In this document: in pieces, positions 36,034 to 46,611 of the stretch | How positions within the stretch are numbered: position 1 is the stretch's first letter | Layout of the letters: each line of letters starts with the position of its first letter | Source of the DNA: Arthonia radiata | Lineage: Eukaryota > Ascomycota > Arthoniomycetes > Arthoniales > Arthoniaceae | Direction: 5' to 3' | NCBI GenBank assembly: GCA_002989075.1 | Contig: PSQN01000016.1 | Location: 868,001 to 932,000, forward strand | Length of the DNA stretch: 64,000 bases | Notes under the pieces: generated by a model | The model's database searches: none | What the model saw: only the letters and a program-made list of their open reading frames with translations | What the model was told of the DNA's origin: nothing | Translations under genes and position numbers: made by a program

Positions 36034-37625
36034 AGCGTGAGAAGGAGGGCGTCAATCAGATACCGACACAATGGTCGCGGCTGATCGACGAATGAAGGAA
36101 TGACATGAGGTGGCCTAGTCGAGACGGACAAAGTAGCCAAGCTCAACGTTACAGCACTCTTTTCGTCTCAAAAGAACGGGCGAAAGTGCTGAAGGCTCGA
36201 GCAGATGCGTTCTGGTCGGAAAGACAAGAGAGCGCGGCCTTGAAGCGGATCGTCCCTGGCGCTTGAACCTTTTCCCCTTGCACTTGGCCCCCACAAGCAT
36301 AGCGGCTCTTCCGTCTCGTCAAATCAGACGAAAGCTTAGCCGCGCTCTTCAAGTTGTCCTCCGCATCAAACTGTGCAAGTCTCCGAGTCCTTGCTTGAAA
36401 GGTTCGAAAGAACACGTCGCTCGTCCGTGAACATCAACTTAGCTTCTAAATACAGCTTTTCATTATTGAGTGCAGTTTGAGTCCAAGTCACAAGTCGAGG
36501 ATGGGATGAAAGCCTACGCGCTAGTGACACAGACGTTACCAGCGCTTGGCTGTATCATTTCTCAACCTCTTGACACCAACCGTACGCTTGCTTCTGAGCA
36601 CCCGCGCTAGATGATACAGACTCCAATTTGGACTTCATCAGATAACATGTTCACATACTCTACTGGAGCTGGACAATACCAGTAACATTGATTTGCGAAG
36701 GATTTCTTGCTCTCCGCGGCGGGACAGGTGCGGCTTGCTTGCCACCTTTTGCCGTCGCAACATCAGCGAGCGGTTCTCGTAGGCATGCTAAGGCGACGAG
36801 GTGCCCATTTCGCGACTCTCGAACGCACTCAGCGATGCGATTTCGACGTTTCACCGGTGAGAGGCTCTTCAAGAGCCTGGCGTCTAGCAAAGTAGCATTC
36901 TGAAGTATCCCTGCAAGCTAGTCGTAGCCGCCGATAATCATTGTTGCTGCTGATCATGCTCTGTACTACTATCTCACAGCATATTAAATGTGTGTGCTAC
37001 GAGTAACACGAATCTCACACAATTCTATGCCACCCTCTGTTCCATGATGTTCAACATGTATCTTGTTCATTTCTTCCCTATGTTTGTCGCAAACCCCAGT
37101 GAAGACGATACAGCCTTGTCTCCTGCACAGCGTCTAACTAGCTCAGCCATAGCCGCTAGCGTCAACACTAACACAGAGCCGCTTGCTCCCCCTGACAGCG
37201 TTAGCAACGTCGCTTGGGCTCATCTGAACTCTCCAGACTGCTGGGCGCGCGTGTCAAGTTGGTCTGAGGGCTCATGACGCTCATTTGGTCGCAAGACGTG
37301 CGCAACGATCGACAAACGGAGATTTGAATCTCTTCATGCGCCAGTGGACGGCCAATAAAGGCCGATACATTCGCTCGACGACAATGTGGTGGCCGGTGAG
37401 ATTGAGGTCACGAGGCTCGCTCGAGGCGCTTGCAGATAATGTATGCGCCAGAACGTCTCTCAGCTCGTCCGGCCATGAGTTTGTATCCTGTTGATGTTTC
37501 ATAACCCTATACATATTACCTGTGCAAGGCAACCTCTACCTGATAGAGACGTGAGAATCTACAACACAACAGTGAGATCATGACACATAACCCGTACAAC
37601 CTCCACCATGCACAGAATTCTACAC
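36034..37625. other. Intergenic, no supported gene
   Basis: About 1.6 kb between the Uds1-type gene start and the regulator gene end. A minus-strand frame (36,149-36,415) just upstream of the Uds1 start could be a uORF, and a plus frame (36,990-37,277) has no recognisable content. Confidence 0.45.
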
Positions 37626-40413
37626 TCATCCAGGGCCATTAGTATACCACTGATCCTGTACCAGCGGCTCGCCGCCCTCCCATCCATTCATATCCTGCAT
37701 CATCTTCTGAAACTCCTCTGCCTCGGCTCCGCTCGCGCCCGGCGTCATGCCTGGAAATTGCATGTTCTCCCATCCTTGCGGTAGCTGTATGTTCGACATG
37801 CCTGGCGTCATTTGCAAGAACTGGCTGAAATCTTCGGTGTTCATGTTCCCTTGGCCGTATTGTTGATGTGCAGTGTTGCCTCCACTATACTGACCTGTAA
37901 AGCCATAAGACGTCGCCGTTGGTATCACTTCAGGTGGATCCGGAATCTCCTGAGATTGCGATTGTTGTTGCGAGGGGATACTCGAATTCTGCCTCGACTT
38001 GTGTCGCGTGTCATTGGTCAAGGGACTTTCGTGATCCGACCGCGGCGGTGTCAACACTGAGCCAGATACCCTATGTTGGCCGCCAGGCTGTCCGAGATAC
38101 GTGTGACCAAGCGAGCCGCCGTCCGAAAGATCCATAGGATCGCCAGGCTGGTCTTGCCAGGGGAAGATTCCGCCGTCGTGGGTATGACCAAACGGTATCT
38201 CTCGATTTCCATGAACAGTCTGTTGGTCGGTTTGGCGCATACTGAGCGTGACTGGCACGGTTTGATTGCTGTTGCTGCCTTGATCTGAGGATGCTGCCGG
38301 CGACGTTTGACTTGTGGGTCCGGTGGGTCCGGAACATTGCGCCGCTGGGATGAACTCCTTTCTGAGTGTGACATTATCTTTGTATTCAGGCTGGCAGAAG
38401 TTAGCTTAACGAAAAGCGTCAGTCCAATTAAAGAAGAAGTGCACTTACCACACCACGAGCCTTGATTTTGTCAAGACCTTTTTGTTTCTGCGGATTAGGT
38501 ATGCCAGCACTCTCCATGTCTAGCTCGAGTTGAGCTATGAACGATTCTGTTAATGGATTCTTCTTTGTCATGGCGTGCATTGCCGTTAGTAGAAATTGCA
38601 GGGAACTTGAAACTTGCTGCTCATTCGGTCGCGCTCTGAGGAATTGGACAAATACCCGCGCCGCCACATATAAGCAAAAGGCGGTGAATGGGTTCATCTG
38701 GATCAGGTCCATGTGAGAGACGGTGCGCATGATCGTGGCGATTTCTGATGCTGCTGCAATACATCTCATCTTACTTTCGCCAGCCACGTTGAGTGGCATG
38801 TGGTGCTTTTCGGCTTTGAAGATGGCGGCTTGATGTAAGCAGATAGCACTCGCGTGCAAGCACATGTTCAGGAAGATGACGTTTGGGTCCGCTATGCCGA
38901 GTGGTATTCGGAGATGATCAGGGAGCGTGAGCTTGATGTTGAGTAGTATCGCGTCAATTGATCGATGTCGTTGCCAGAACTTGCCGTTGATGTCTTCTTC
39001 GTTGTCGTCAGGTTCGGGTCGGTGTAGATGGGTCAAGTTGCGACCGAATAAAGTCGCCATGAGGACAATACCAGAAGTAGAGGAAAAGTCTTTGTCGATG
39101 GCTTGTAATGCTTCGGCGAGGGTGATGGTGCGCGCAGGTTGGCTGTTTTGGAAATTCTCGTCTGGTGCTGGCAAGTTGGTCAGGATGTCCTTCTCTTCGA
39201 ACGACATTGGCCAGCCAGTGCCGATACTCGCGCATCGGTCTGCCCAATAGACCAGCCAGAAGGTTCGTCTCCTCTCTTCTCGCTCGGTCCAGTCACGTGG
39301 AGGAGGTACCGTCATCTTTACATCTAGGCCTGTTCCGTCCAACCGATGCAAACCGAGCATCTGTGTGAGACGAATGGCTCGGCCTGTGCTCATCCACGCA
39401 CGAGGGAAAAACATGTTCTTGAATTCATACATGGCCACCAACATCCATGCTTGACAATGGGCAAGCGTCAAAATAGATTGACCAAAGCCGCGCATCTCGT
39501 CAATCTCAAGGTATTTCCGTGCTCGTTGGTAGAAGATAGCCTGTAATGAATCGAACTTGTCGCTCGTGCTTGCCGCCAGAGCCCACATCGCATAGCGCAA
39601 GCATACCGGCGGTCGCATGTGCGGTGCCAGATTCATGGCGGAGAAAAAACGTGCTCGATGTACCATCGGAAGGCTAGCGTTGACTTTGACGAAGTAGAGC
39701 TGGTTTCTGGTCTGAAGTCAATCTGAGGCCAGCCGTGACCGCTACACGAGATAACTTACAGCTCCTCTGATACGTCCTGTGTTGGCAAAGGCTCCTCAAG
39801 CCCCATTGAGATCATGTCGAGTGTCGGGCCGTTGTTGTCAGTCTGGGGCAGGACATTGCTTGGTCTGGCACCAGATTGACTGGCAGCGAATTCCGCCATG
39901 CGCATCATATCAGGATGGTCCATGCCGGATAGGTCAGCCGGGTCCGCCATACCAATACTCGATAGGTCTTGATTCAGATAACCAAACTGCTCTGCGGCGT
40001 TGTTGCTGTCCGGTTCGTCTTGTGTCTTCAGCATCGTCTCAACTTGGGCTGGTTCATCTGGTCAGTAGGGTGATCCTAACCCAGGCGAGACCTGACCTAC
40101 CGAGTCGAGCCTCCAACGCCTTCACGTATCCCCTTTTCGGCCCACTCTTCTTGCGCACTTCGTCATACTTGCAGTCATGTCCCAAACGTCCACACGTTCC
40201 ACAGGCAGGGCGCGTACCGTCGCACTTGAGCTTGCGCTTTCTGCACAGCACACATGCTGTTCTCTTCAATTTGGACTGTGCTGCATCACTCAATTGGCGA
40301 ACTTGCGCCGGACTGGGAACTTCTTCTCCGCCGTAATCGTCGTTGTTCGTCTGGATCGTGGGTGGGGTAGGACTGAGACCGGATGTCGCGGAATTCGTGG
40401 GTTCTTGCTCCAT
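37626..40413 (-). CDS. Zn2Cys6 transcription factor with fungal-specific middle domain (874 aa)
   Basis: Four exons: 40,413-40,101, 40,048-39,760, 39,706-38,449 and 38,390-37,626, with introns of 52, 53 and 58 nt. The zinc cluster has cysteines at residues 54, 57, 64, 71, 74 and 81 (CX2CX6CX6CX2CX6C), followed by a linker SGPKRGYVKALEARLAQVE and a short coiled coil, the usual dimerisation element. The middle domain begins LYFVKVNASLPMVHRARF and contains AIRLTQMLGLHRLD and REERRRTFWLVYWADR, diagnostic of the fungal_trans domain. The C-terminal 250 residues are Gln/Pro/Gly/Met-rich, probably an activation region. It is a nuclear DNA-binding regulator; target genes cannot be told from the sequence, and its neighbours do not form a pathway cluster. 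Confidence 0.9.
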
Positions 40414-41319
40414 TTTGTCTCGGCGTTATCCTTATTGCATGATGAGAGTCTAGTGAGGCTATGTTCAAGGAGACCGAGGCTTCGGAGAGGACGCGTTTGG
40501 GGATCGTATGTGGCAATGTGCGTGCCGCGTTGAAGTGAAGAGCCACGCGAGAGTGGGTCTGGATGTGATGGAGGGGGTCAGAAGGGCCAGATGATAAGTT
40601 GTAGACGTTTCAGACAGAATGTAGAGGAACAGGCTTAGCAACAAGCTGCCAGTATGATTGTGTCGTCAATGATTATAGAAAGAAAGCGGCTGCCTGCGGG
40701 AACTGAAGCACGGGCTCTGCGAATGTCGGTCGAGATGGACGTGACTCGATTGGGGTAGTCCTTCCGAGCCGAGCTTTCACACCCCCGTCAAGCCCGTGAG
40801 ACCGCACCCTATTAGAGCAGTACCTAGGACGGTGAGATTCGTCTTAGGAACATGACTAAGCCTACCTTTAGCGAGGCGCCCAGGCATGTCTCACAAACAG
40901 GCCCTGGGATTCGTTGAAGAAATGGTAGTGTTTTGCATTGATCTGATATTCCCAGAACGGATGACCACCCTTAGTAAGGCAGATGCACCCATCCTGTATT
41001 CTCTATACAATCCACCCCATCCCCTTGATCAGATCCAGATGGTAAACATACACTGTACCGGCAGCGAAGGGTATTTCTGCCGTGGGCTGTACCCAAAATA
41101 CCGACGATGCCATGTCGCCTATGCAACGGAGCACCCGAGACGCCTTTCACCCCATTTCGTTATCATTCGCCTGCTCAAGAATATTCCTGCCCCGCCTACT
41201 GACATGACTCGGCTCTTCAATTGACTTGGACAGATTGATTTTGCATGAAGGATAGGCGTCAGCATTAGTGTTGTTGGCATACCTGGCGGTCAGCAGCTGA
41301 CCAGCAGAGGACCTGCATA
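40414..41319. other. Intergenic (regulator promoter and cyclin 3' flank)
   Basis: About 900 bp. A plus-strand open frame of 112 codons at 40,886-41,224 is present but shows no domain or exon support; I do not call it. Confidence 0.4.
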
Positions 41320-42954
41320 CTATGACGCAGCGTCGCTAAGGAACTTGTCTGCGTGCTGCTTCGCCCACTGACGGGCATGAAGTGATGCTGAAGAGCGTCA
41401 GCATATATTACTATTACGTTCGATGATGATGATGATGATGATGATGAGACTTACCACGCAGGAACTTTTTATGTGCGTACTTGCGGTAGAACGCATTGTG
41501 CGTGACGGGCGCACGAAGGTAGTCGATCATGAGGTCGACGGCCGGCATGATATCGTCCTCGGTGTAGCCTGAGTAGTGCTCGAGGATCTCGTCCCACTCG
41601 CCCTTGTCGAGGATGATCCGAGACAGATGCATGGCGGCTGCGGAGCTGAGTGACGGCGGGAAGCTGAGGAAGCGGTTGTCGAGGAGAGTAATCTCAAGGA
41701 GGTACTTGGCCAGAGTGCGCGTCTGAATGTCGTAATTATCGGCCTTCGATATCCTTCGCATGAAGTGCATCGGGTTCGGGAAGCTCAGATCGTACTGGAG
41801 GACTTGCAGGATGTATCGCTCAGCACTGAGGATTTCACCCTCAGTAAAGCCATCATCAGCGACGCGAACAAAGTTGCCAATGTGCGGCGACAGCACCTCC
41901 TCGTACTTGGACGCGATGAACATGGCAGCAACGCCAACTAATTGAAGACGCTCGAGCTGGACGACCTTGTGGGTAAGGAAGCGATCGATGATGTTGACGG
42001 TCAGGTAGAAGGTCTCTGGCAAGAGGTGGAAACGCTGGTGGACCTCGAGAAGCCAGTCGATCAACACACCACGCATGCGCCACTCCAACTCGTTTTGGTG
42101 ATCCATGTACTCGGGGTTCGGCATGGTACGCTGTTCGAGCTCCCGCATGTATACGAGGATCTCGTACACGTACTCCGAAACCATGAGAGGGTCACCAGCA
42201 TCTTCATCATCCATGGCCTGGATCTGCTGCTCGATCTCGTCACGAAAGACATTGTCTTCTTCGACAACGGGGACGAGTTCGCGGTCAGTCTGATGCTCCT
42301 TCTTGATCTCGGCGCCATTGACATCGTATTCAGTGACCGTCGTCTCGACCTTGCGTGACTTGACGGAAGCGTCAGTAGACGGAGCAGTGTTTTCGTCTTC
42401 CAGAGTTTCCTCCGACTTGCGACTGGATGTGGAGGACCCTGCTCTACGCTTGGGTGCGTTACCGTTCATGGTCATGGAGCTTGCGGGTCGCTTGAGGTCA
42501 TTGCCAGCCGACAAATTCTTGTCCTTGTCACCAAGAGCAGGGCGAGCGGACTCAGTCCGAGCCACTTTCTTGGGAGAGACTTTCTTTTGGACACCGGTAG
42601 GTTGTGAAGCCTTCGCAGCTGGGCCTGTGAGGGCTTTCTTCGCTTGTACCTTGTCCGGTTCGGCTGCCTTGTGTGTGTTGCTAACATCACCAAGAGCAGA
42701 CCGCTTTGTGTTTGCTTTTGCGTTGGTGGCGCCCTTCTTGGGTTGCAATGGCTTCTTCCCTGCGAGCGTGCCAGTGTCGTTGGGCTTGTCGAGAGCTGCA
42801 GCTTTCGCTCGGGTGACGCGTTGAGTTGTGCTGTTCTCGTCGTTCTCGTTGTTCAGCGCGCGCTGCCGCGCGGTACGTGCCTAGAAAGGGGTCAGCACCT
42901 GAGTCACCATGTGTGTCGTATATGCGAGAGACATGGCTGGCGTACCGGAGGCAT
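41320..42954 (-). CDS. G2/mitotic B-type cyclin (500 aa)
   Basis: Three exons: a 9-nt first exon (42,954-42,946, Met-Pro-Pro), 42,880-41,455 and 41,387-41,320, with introns of 65 and 67 nt. The N-terminus carries a destruction box RSALGDVSN (residues 63-71) and a second RPALGDKDKN, so it should be an APC/C target. The cyclin box signature MRGVLIDWLLEVHQRF is clear, followed by FASKYEE-like FIASKYEEVL and the cyclin C-terminal fold. The last exon restores the expected ending FLRASLHARQWAKQHADKF; reading straight through its intron would instead give a false polyhistidine tail. The partner is expected to be Cdk1. It resembles NimE/Cdc13. The tiny first exon rests on a good donor (GTACGC) and frame continuity. 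Confidence 0.95.
41422..41445. repeat. Trinucleotide microsatellite (GAT)8 inside a cyclin intron
   Basis: Eight GAT units on the plus strand (CAT on the coding strand), lying in the second intron of the cyclin gene and starting 9 bases inside its donor. It would encode histidines if the intron were retained. Confidence 0.95.
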
Positions 42955-43816
42955 TGCTTGAGATGATGATCGACGGGACGATGGAGGTCAAGACAAGAGG
43001 TTTTCACCGTGACGCAGTCGTGACGTGTGAGTGAAGACGAACAGGCTCCAGTCTTCGTTTGTCTGAAGCTGCACGCTGTGCTGCGGACTGTCGAAGTCGG
43101 GCAAAGACGCGAGCTGGATGAGTGGTGAGGTATGAACTGCTTGTGAAAAGGCTATTGCAAACGATAGCAACAAGGCAGGTACCGATGAAAGCGAGGAATG
43201 GGGAGAAGAACGCGAGATTCTCAAGACCAGAGCTCAGACTCGTGAAGTCCGAGTATCTCGTGAGTCTTTCAGGGAGGAGAGGTCGCGATGCAAGGTATGT
43301 TGATGTGGATTGAAGAGTTGGCGGCAGAGTCGTGTTTGGCGAAGCGTGACCGGGTGGAGCTTAGCGTCTTCTGGGTAAACAACGTAGCTGCGCGCTGCTG
43401 CGATCGCGACGCGATGCTCTGTATGTTGCGGTATTTTGCGTGATCTGATGGTGCTGTATAGAGAAGACGCTCTAATTGCAGGTTCAAGGGTAGTTTGAGG
43501 CGCGTTTTGGGGGGTTTAGAGCGTGTCTTAGAGAATTTCTGAGAATTGGCATGTCGTCGTCCAGAGCAACGGGTGTAGCCAAGACATTGGATGCACCAAT
43601 CTCGATGAGACTAGTGAAAATGCAGCCGGGTAACTTGACTTCACCTCGAAATTCTCATCTCGTTACCATTGGTTTCTTACAAGTGCTGTAGTGTAATCAT
43701 TGCTGGACGTGCTGATTGACATCCGGAGTAGTCACTCAGCGTCTCGACGATTGCAGCCCTTCGGATTTCACCTGCCATGTTGCAATAAGGGTTGGACTGC
43801 TCATCACCAGCCGACA
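42955..43816. promoter_or_regulatory. Divergent promoter region (cyclin B / uL2m)
   Basis: About 860 bp between divergent start codons. A plus-strand in-frame ATG at 43,700 precedes the chosen uL2m start. No factor site recognised. Confidence 0.4.
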
Positions 43817-45042
43817 ATGCCTCGAACACCTTCTCTGCAATCACTATCCCCACTCTGCTTCTCCACACGACCATTGAGACTTTCGCGACCTTGCATATCA
43901 TCCATCAGACAAGCATCGAGCGTCGCATCAAATACCACAAAGCAAAAGCGCCCACCTCAGCGTACTGCACCTCCAAAGGCTCCTGAGCCCGTGGTGAGCA
44001 CACGAGAGACGGTAGCCGCCGCACCACCCTCGACGAAGCCTGGCGGCAGCCAGCTATTGCGTACATACAAACCTCGCACGCCGGGTGTCCGGCATTTGAA
44101 GCGACCGATAAACGACCACCTCTGGAAAGGCCGACCACATCGCCCGTTAACATTCGCAAAGAAAGGTCAAGGGAGAGGTGGACGTAACAGCACCGGAAAG
44201 GTCACTGTAAGACATCGAGGAGGCGGTCACAAGCGCAGAATACGAACTGTCGACTTCCAGCGGACGGCGCCAGGTGCACATACTGTTCAGCGCATAGAGC
44301 ACGATCCCAATAGGAGTGCACATATCGCTCTGATCAAGGACAACAAGACTGGCGTTGTGAGCTACATTGTTGCAGCGGAAGGAATGCGTGAAGGCGATGT
44401 AGTGGAAAGCTACCGCTCAGGCATTCCGAGCAAGCTGATAAAAGACATGGGTGGCACGCTGGATCCGGGCATGCTCGCTGCGAAGACGGCTGTAAGAGGC
44501 AACTGTATGCCCATCAAGATGGTGCCGATCGGCACGCAAGTCTACAACCTAGGCTCGGCTAAGAACAAAGGCGCTGTGTTCTGTCGCAGCGCCGGCACCT
44601 ACGCCACACTCGTGGCGAAGGAGGAAAACAGGAAGGGCGTAAAGGAAGTCGTGGTAAGACTGCAGAGCGGCGAGCTGAGGAGAGTCGATCCGGCAGCATG
44701 CGCAACGATCGGCGTGGTGAGCAATCCGCATTACCATTTCAGACAGCTGGGGAAGGCAGGCCGGAGCCGGTGGCTGGGCATTCGGCCAACCGTGCGAGGT
44801 ATGGCCATGAATGCGGCAGACCATCCGCACGGTGGTGGCCGTGGCAAGAGTAAAGGAAATGTGATTCCGCAGAGTCCTTGGGGAACACAGGTTTGTTTGC
44901 CTATTCATCTCACCCTTTCAACCTGTACTGACAGCGGTGGCAGGCAAAAAGCGGATACAAGACCCGCAGGAAGCGCAACGTCAATAAGCACCTGGTGCGT
45001 GACCGTCCTCGAAATCAGGGCAAACGGCGCACCAAGAAATGA
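43817..45042 (+). CDS. RML2: Mitochondrial large-subunit ribosomal protein uL2m (390 aa)
   Basis: Two exons, 43,817-44,890 and 44,944-45,042, with a 53-nt intron; the spliced join reads SPWGTQAKSGYKTRRKRN. The C-terminal two thirds match bacterial L2: GRGGRNSTGKVTVRHRGGGH, then the peptidyl-transferase-proximal MNAADHPHGGGRGKS, including the conserved His in HPHGGG. The end is highly basic (KRRTKK). The first roughly 60 residues are Arg/Ser-rich with few acids, a typical mitochondrial presequence, which is why I prefer MPRTPSLQSL at 43,817 to the in-frame ATG at 43,700. It acts in the mitochondrial ribosome 23S-type rRNA core. Confidence 0.95.
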
Positions 45043-45428
45043 GTGCTCTTGCGCATCTACTATCTGCCCTCCCTGGGTGGCGTGTATATGAAGCTGTACA
45101 TACAGAACCCTTCGCCACAAGCACGAAAGGTCCGCTTTCGAAGCAACTGAAGTACATTTTCGCGATGCATGTTTCTATCGCCGCATCGATGCAGCTAGAC
45201 AGAGACACGCAACCCGAGGGCCGCGCTGACTGCTATCATTCTCACGTCACTGTTTCATCACCTCAAGCTTTCTCCACCAGATATCGAGAGCTAATCCCTG
45301 CTTAGACATGAGCAGCCCACTTACATGGCATACCTTTTTCTTTTTATGGACAGCTTCGCCTGGACGTGATCTACTCTCCCAAAGCACCGTCTTCTCATAG
45401 GCAGCGCCCAAGCCCTCAAGCATCAGCA
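45043..45428. other. Intergenic
   Basis: About 390 bp holding the uL2m 3' UTR and the promoter of the next gene. An in-frame upstream ATG exists at 45,366. Nothing else seen. Confidence 0.5.
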
Positions 45429-46031
45429 ATGGACGCACCCCCCCCATACACCTCCACCAGCCCTCCCACCGCTCCTCAACGCCGTCGCCACCTCTTCCGC
45501 TCCCTCCTCTGCTTCACCAGCGCCCCGCCTGAAGTCCTCCAAGCCTCCCTCGACCGCGACGACGCCATCACCACTACTAACACCACCACTGCACGAGGCC
45601 ACATCAGCAATGACCGCCCCCACGCACGTCGCGCCTCACGAGTCAAATCCCTCCTCTCCCGCCAAGCCTCCCCATCCACACGCCCGCCAGCCTACACAGC
45701 CCGCACACCATCATCAGAGTACCTCCCAGTCTACTCGCGAAATCCAGCACCAGCACCCCCTCCCCGTTCACCCGCACCTGAACCTCCACAACACGCCCAC
45801 CATGAGAGAGAAGTAGCACCACACAGGGCATGCTCCGTCTGCTGGCGCGACAACTGCAAGAATGCAAAGGTGCAGAGATCTGTGGCGCAGAGGATGAGGG
45901 ATATGGGCTTCACGTTGAGGAGAATGCCCGGGGAAAGGGGCCAGGGAAGGAAACAGAAGAGAGTGGATGGAAGGGGATGGTTGGAGGCGATGGCGGCGAT
46001 GGGCGCGATGGAGGTGGGGTATGTTTGGTAG
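45429..46031 (+). CDS. Uncharacterised PPxY-motif protein (200 aa)
   Basis: Single exon. I chose the ATG at 45,429 (MDAPPPYTS) rather than 45,366. The protein is Pro/Arg/Thr-rich and largely disordered. It has PPPY at residues 4-7, a second PPAY in STRPPAYTART, and LPVY in SEYLPVYSRN. PPxY and LPxY motifs bind WW domains, notably of the Rsp5/NEDD4 ubiquitin ligase, so an adaptor or substrate role is possible (inference). Near the C-terminus CSVCWRDNCKNAK gives a compact three-cysteine group, followed by a basic stretch and a small hydrophobic tail. I do not recognise a named family. It is convergent with PRP31. Confidence 0.65.
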   Translation: MDAPPPYTSTSPPTAPQRRRHLFRSLLCFTSAPPEVLQASLDRDDAITTTNTTTARGHISNDRPHARRASRVKSLLSRQASPSTRPPAYTARTPSSEYLPVYSRNPAPAPPPRSPAPEPPQHAHHEREVAPHRACSVCWRDNCKNAKVQRSVAQRMRDMGFTLRRMPGERGQGRKQKRVDGRGWLEAMAAMGAMEVGYVW

Positions 46032-46611
46032 TGGGCTTGCAACCCAGGAGGGGTGATGAGGATCCGGGCTGACTGGTGAGGACGAGGATGTCTCGGTTGG
46101 AGCTGGTTGCTAAAAGTTGGGAAGGGTTTGCAGAGTCTTGACGGGGAGTATTTACAGTCGTGGCTGGGTGTATCTACTCGTGACAATTGGGTGGCGAAGC
46201 GGAATGCGCAAGTGAGACTGGATGGACGTGCTCGGTGAGCTGCTCTTATGCAGCCTTGCTATATTCCAGCGGGCATACAGGACGCTCCCATCTAAGTGAG
46301 TGTTATTTAGCTATAGCACTGGATATAGCTATGGGGAATAGCTACAGATCCGAATGGAAGAAAATTCGCACAGCTTGAATGCAGCGATGAACACGAGCGA
46401 TCGTACAGACTGATAATCGGTTGTTTGACGGAGGTTAGAGCGCAGACGCCGAGTTGGCAAATCTCATATTCCTACAAGTACGTGAAGGCTGCGCCGGCGT
46501 TGGTCATTCCCAACCAATTCATGTTTGTGGCAGACCATCGCAGTCTCTGTCCACCACAGATCGTAACGCCCAATTGGATTGCCTCCAGAGTGACACCCCC
46601 GTTATCATTAC
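46032..46611. other. Intergenic between convergent genes
   Basis: About 580 bp between two convergent stops. No gene or repeat recognised. Confidence 0.5.

Noticed and set aside
41414-41454. Natural polyhistidine tail on the cyclin
   Set aside because: It is intronic: a GTAAGT donor and CTGAC...CAG acceptor join to the conserved cyclin B C-terminus.
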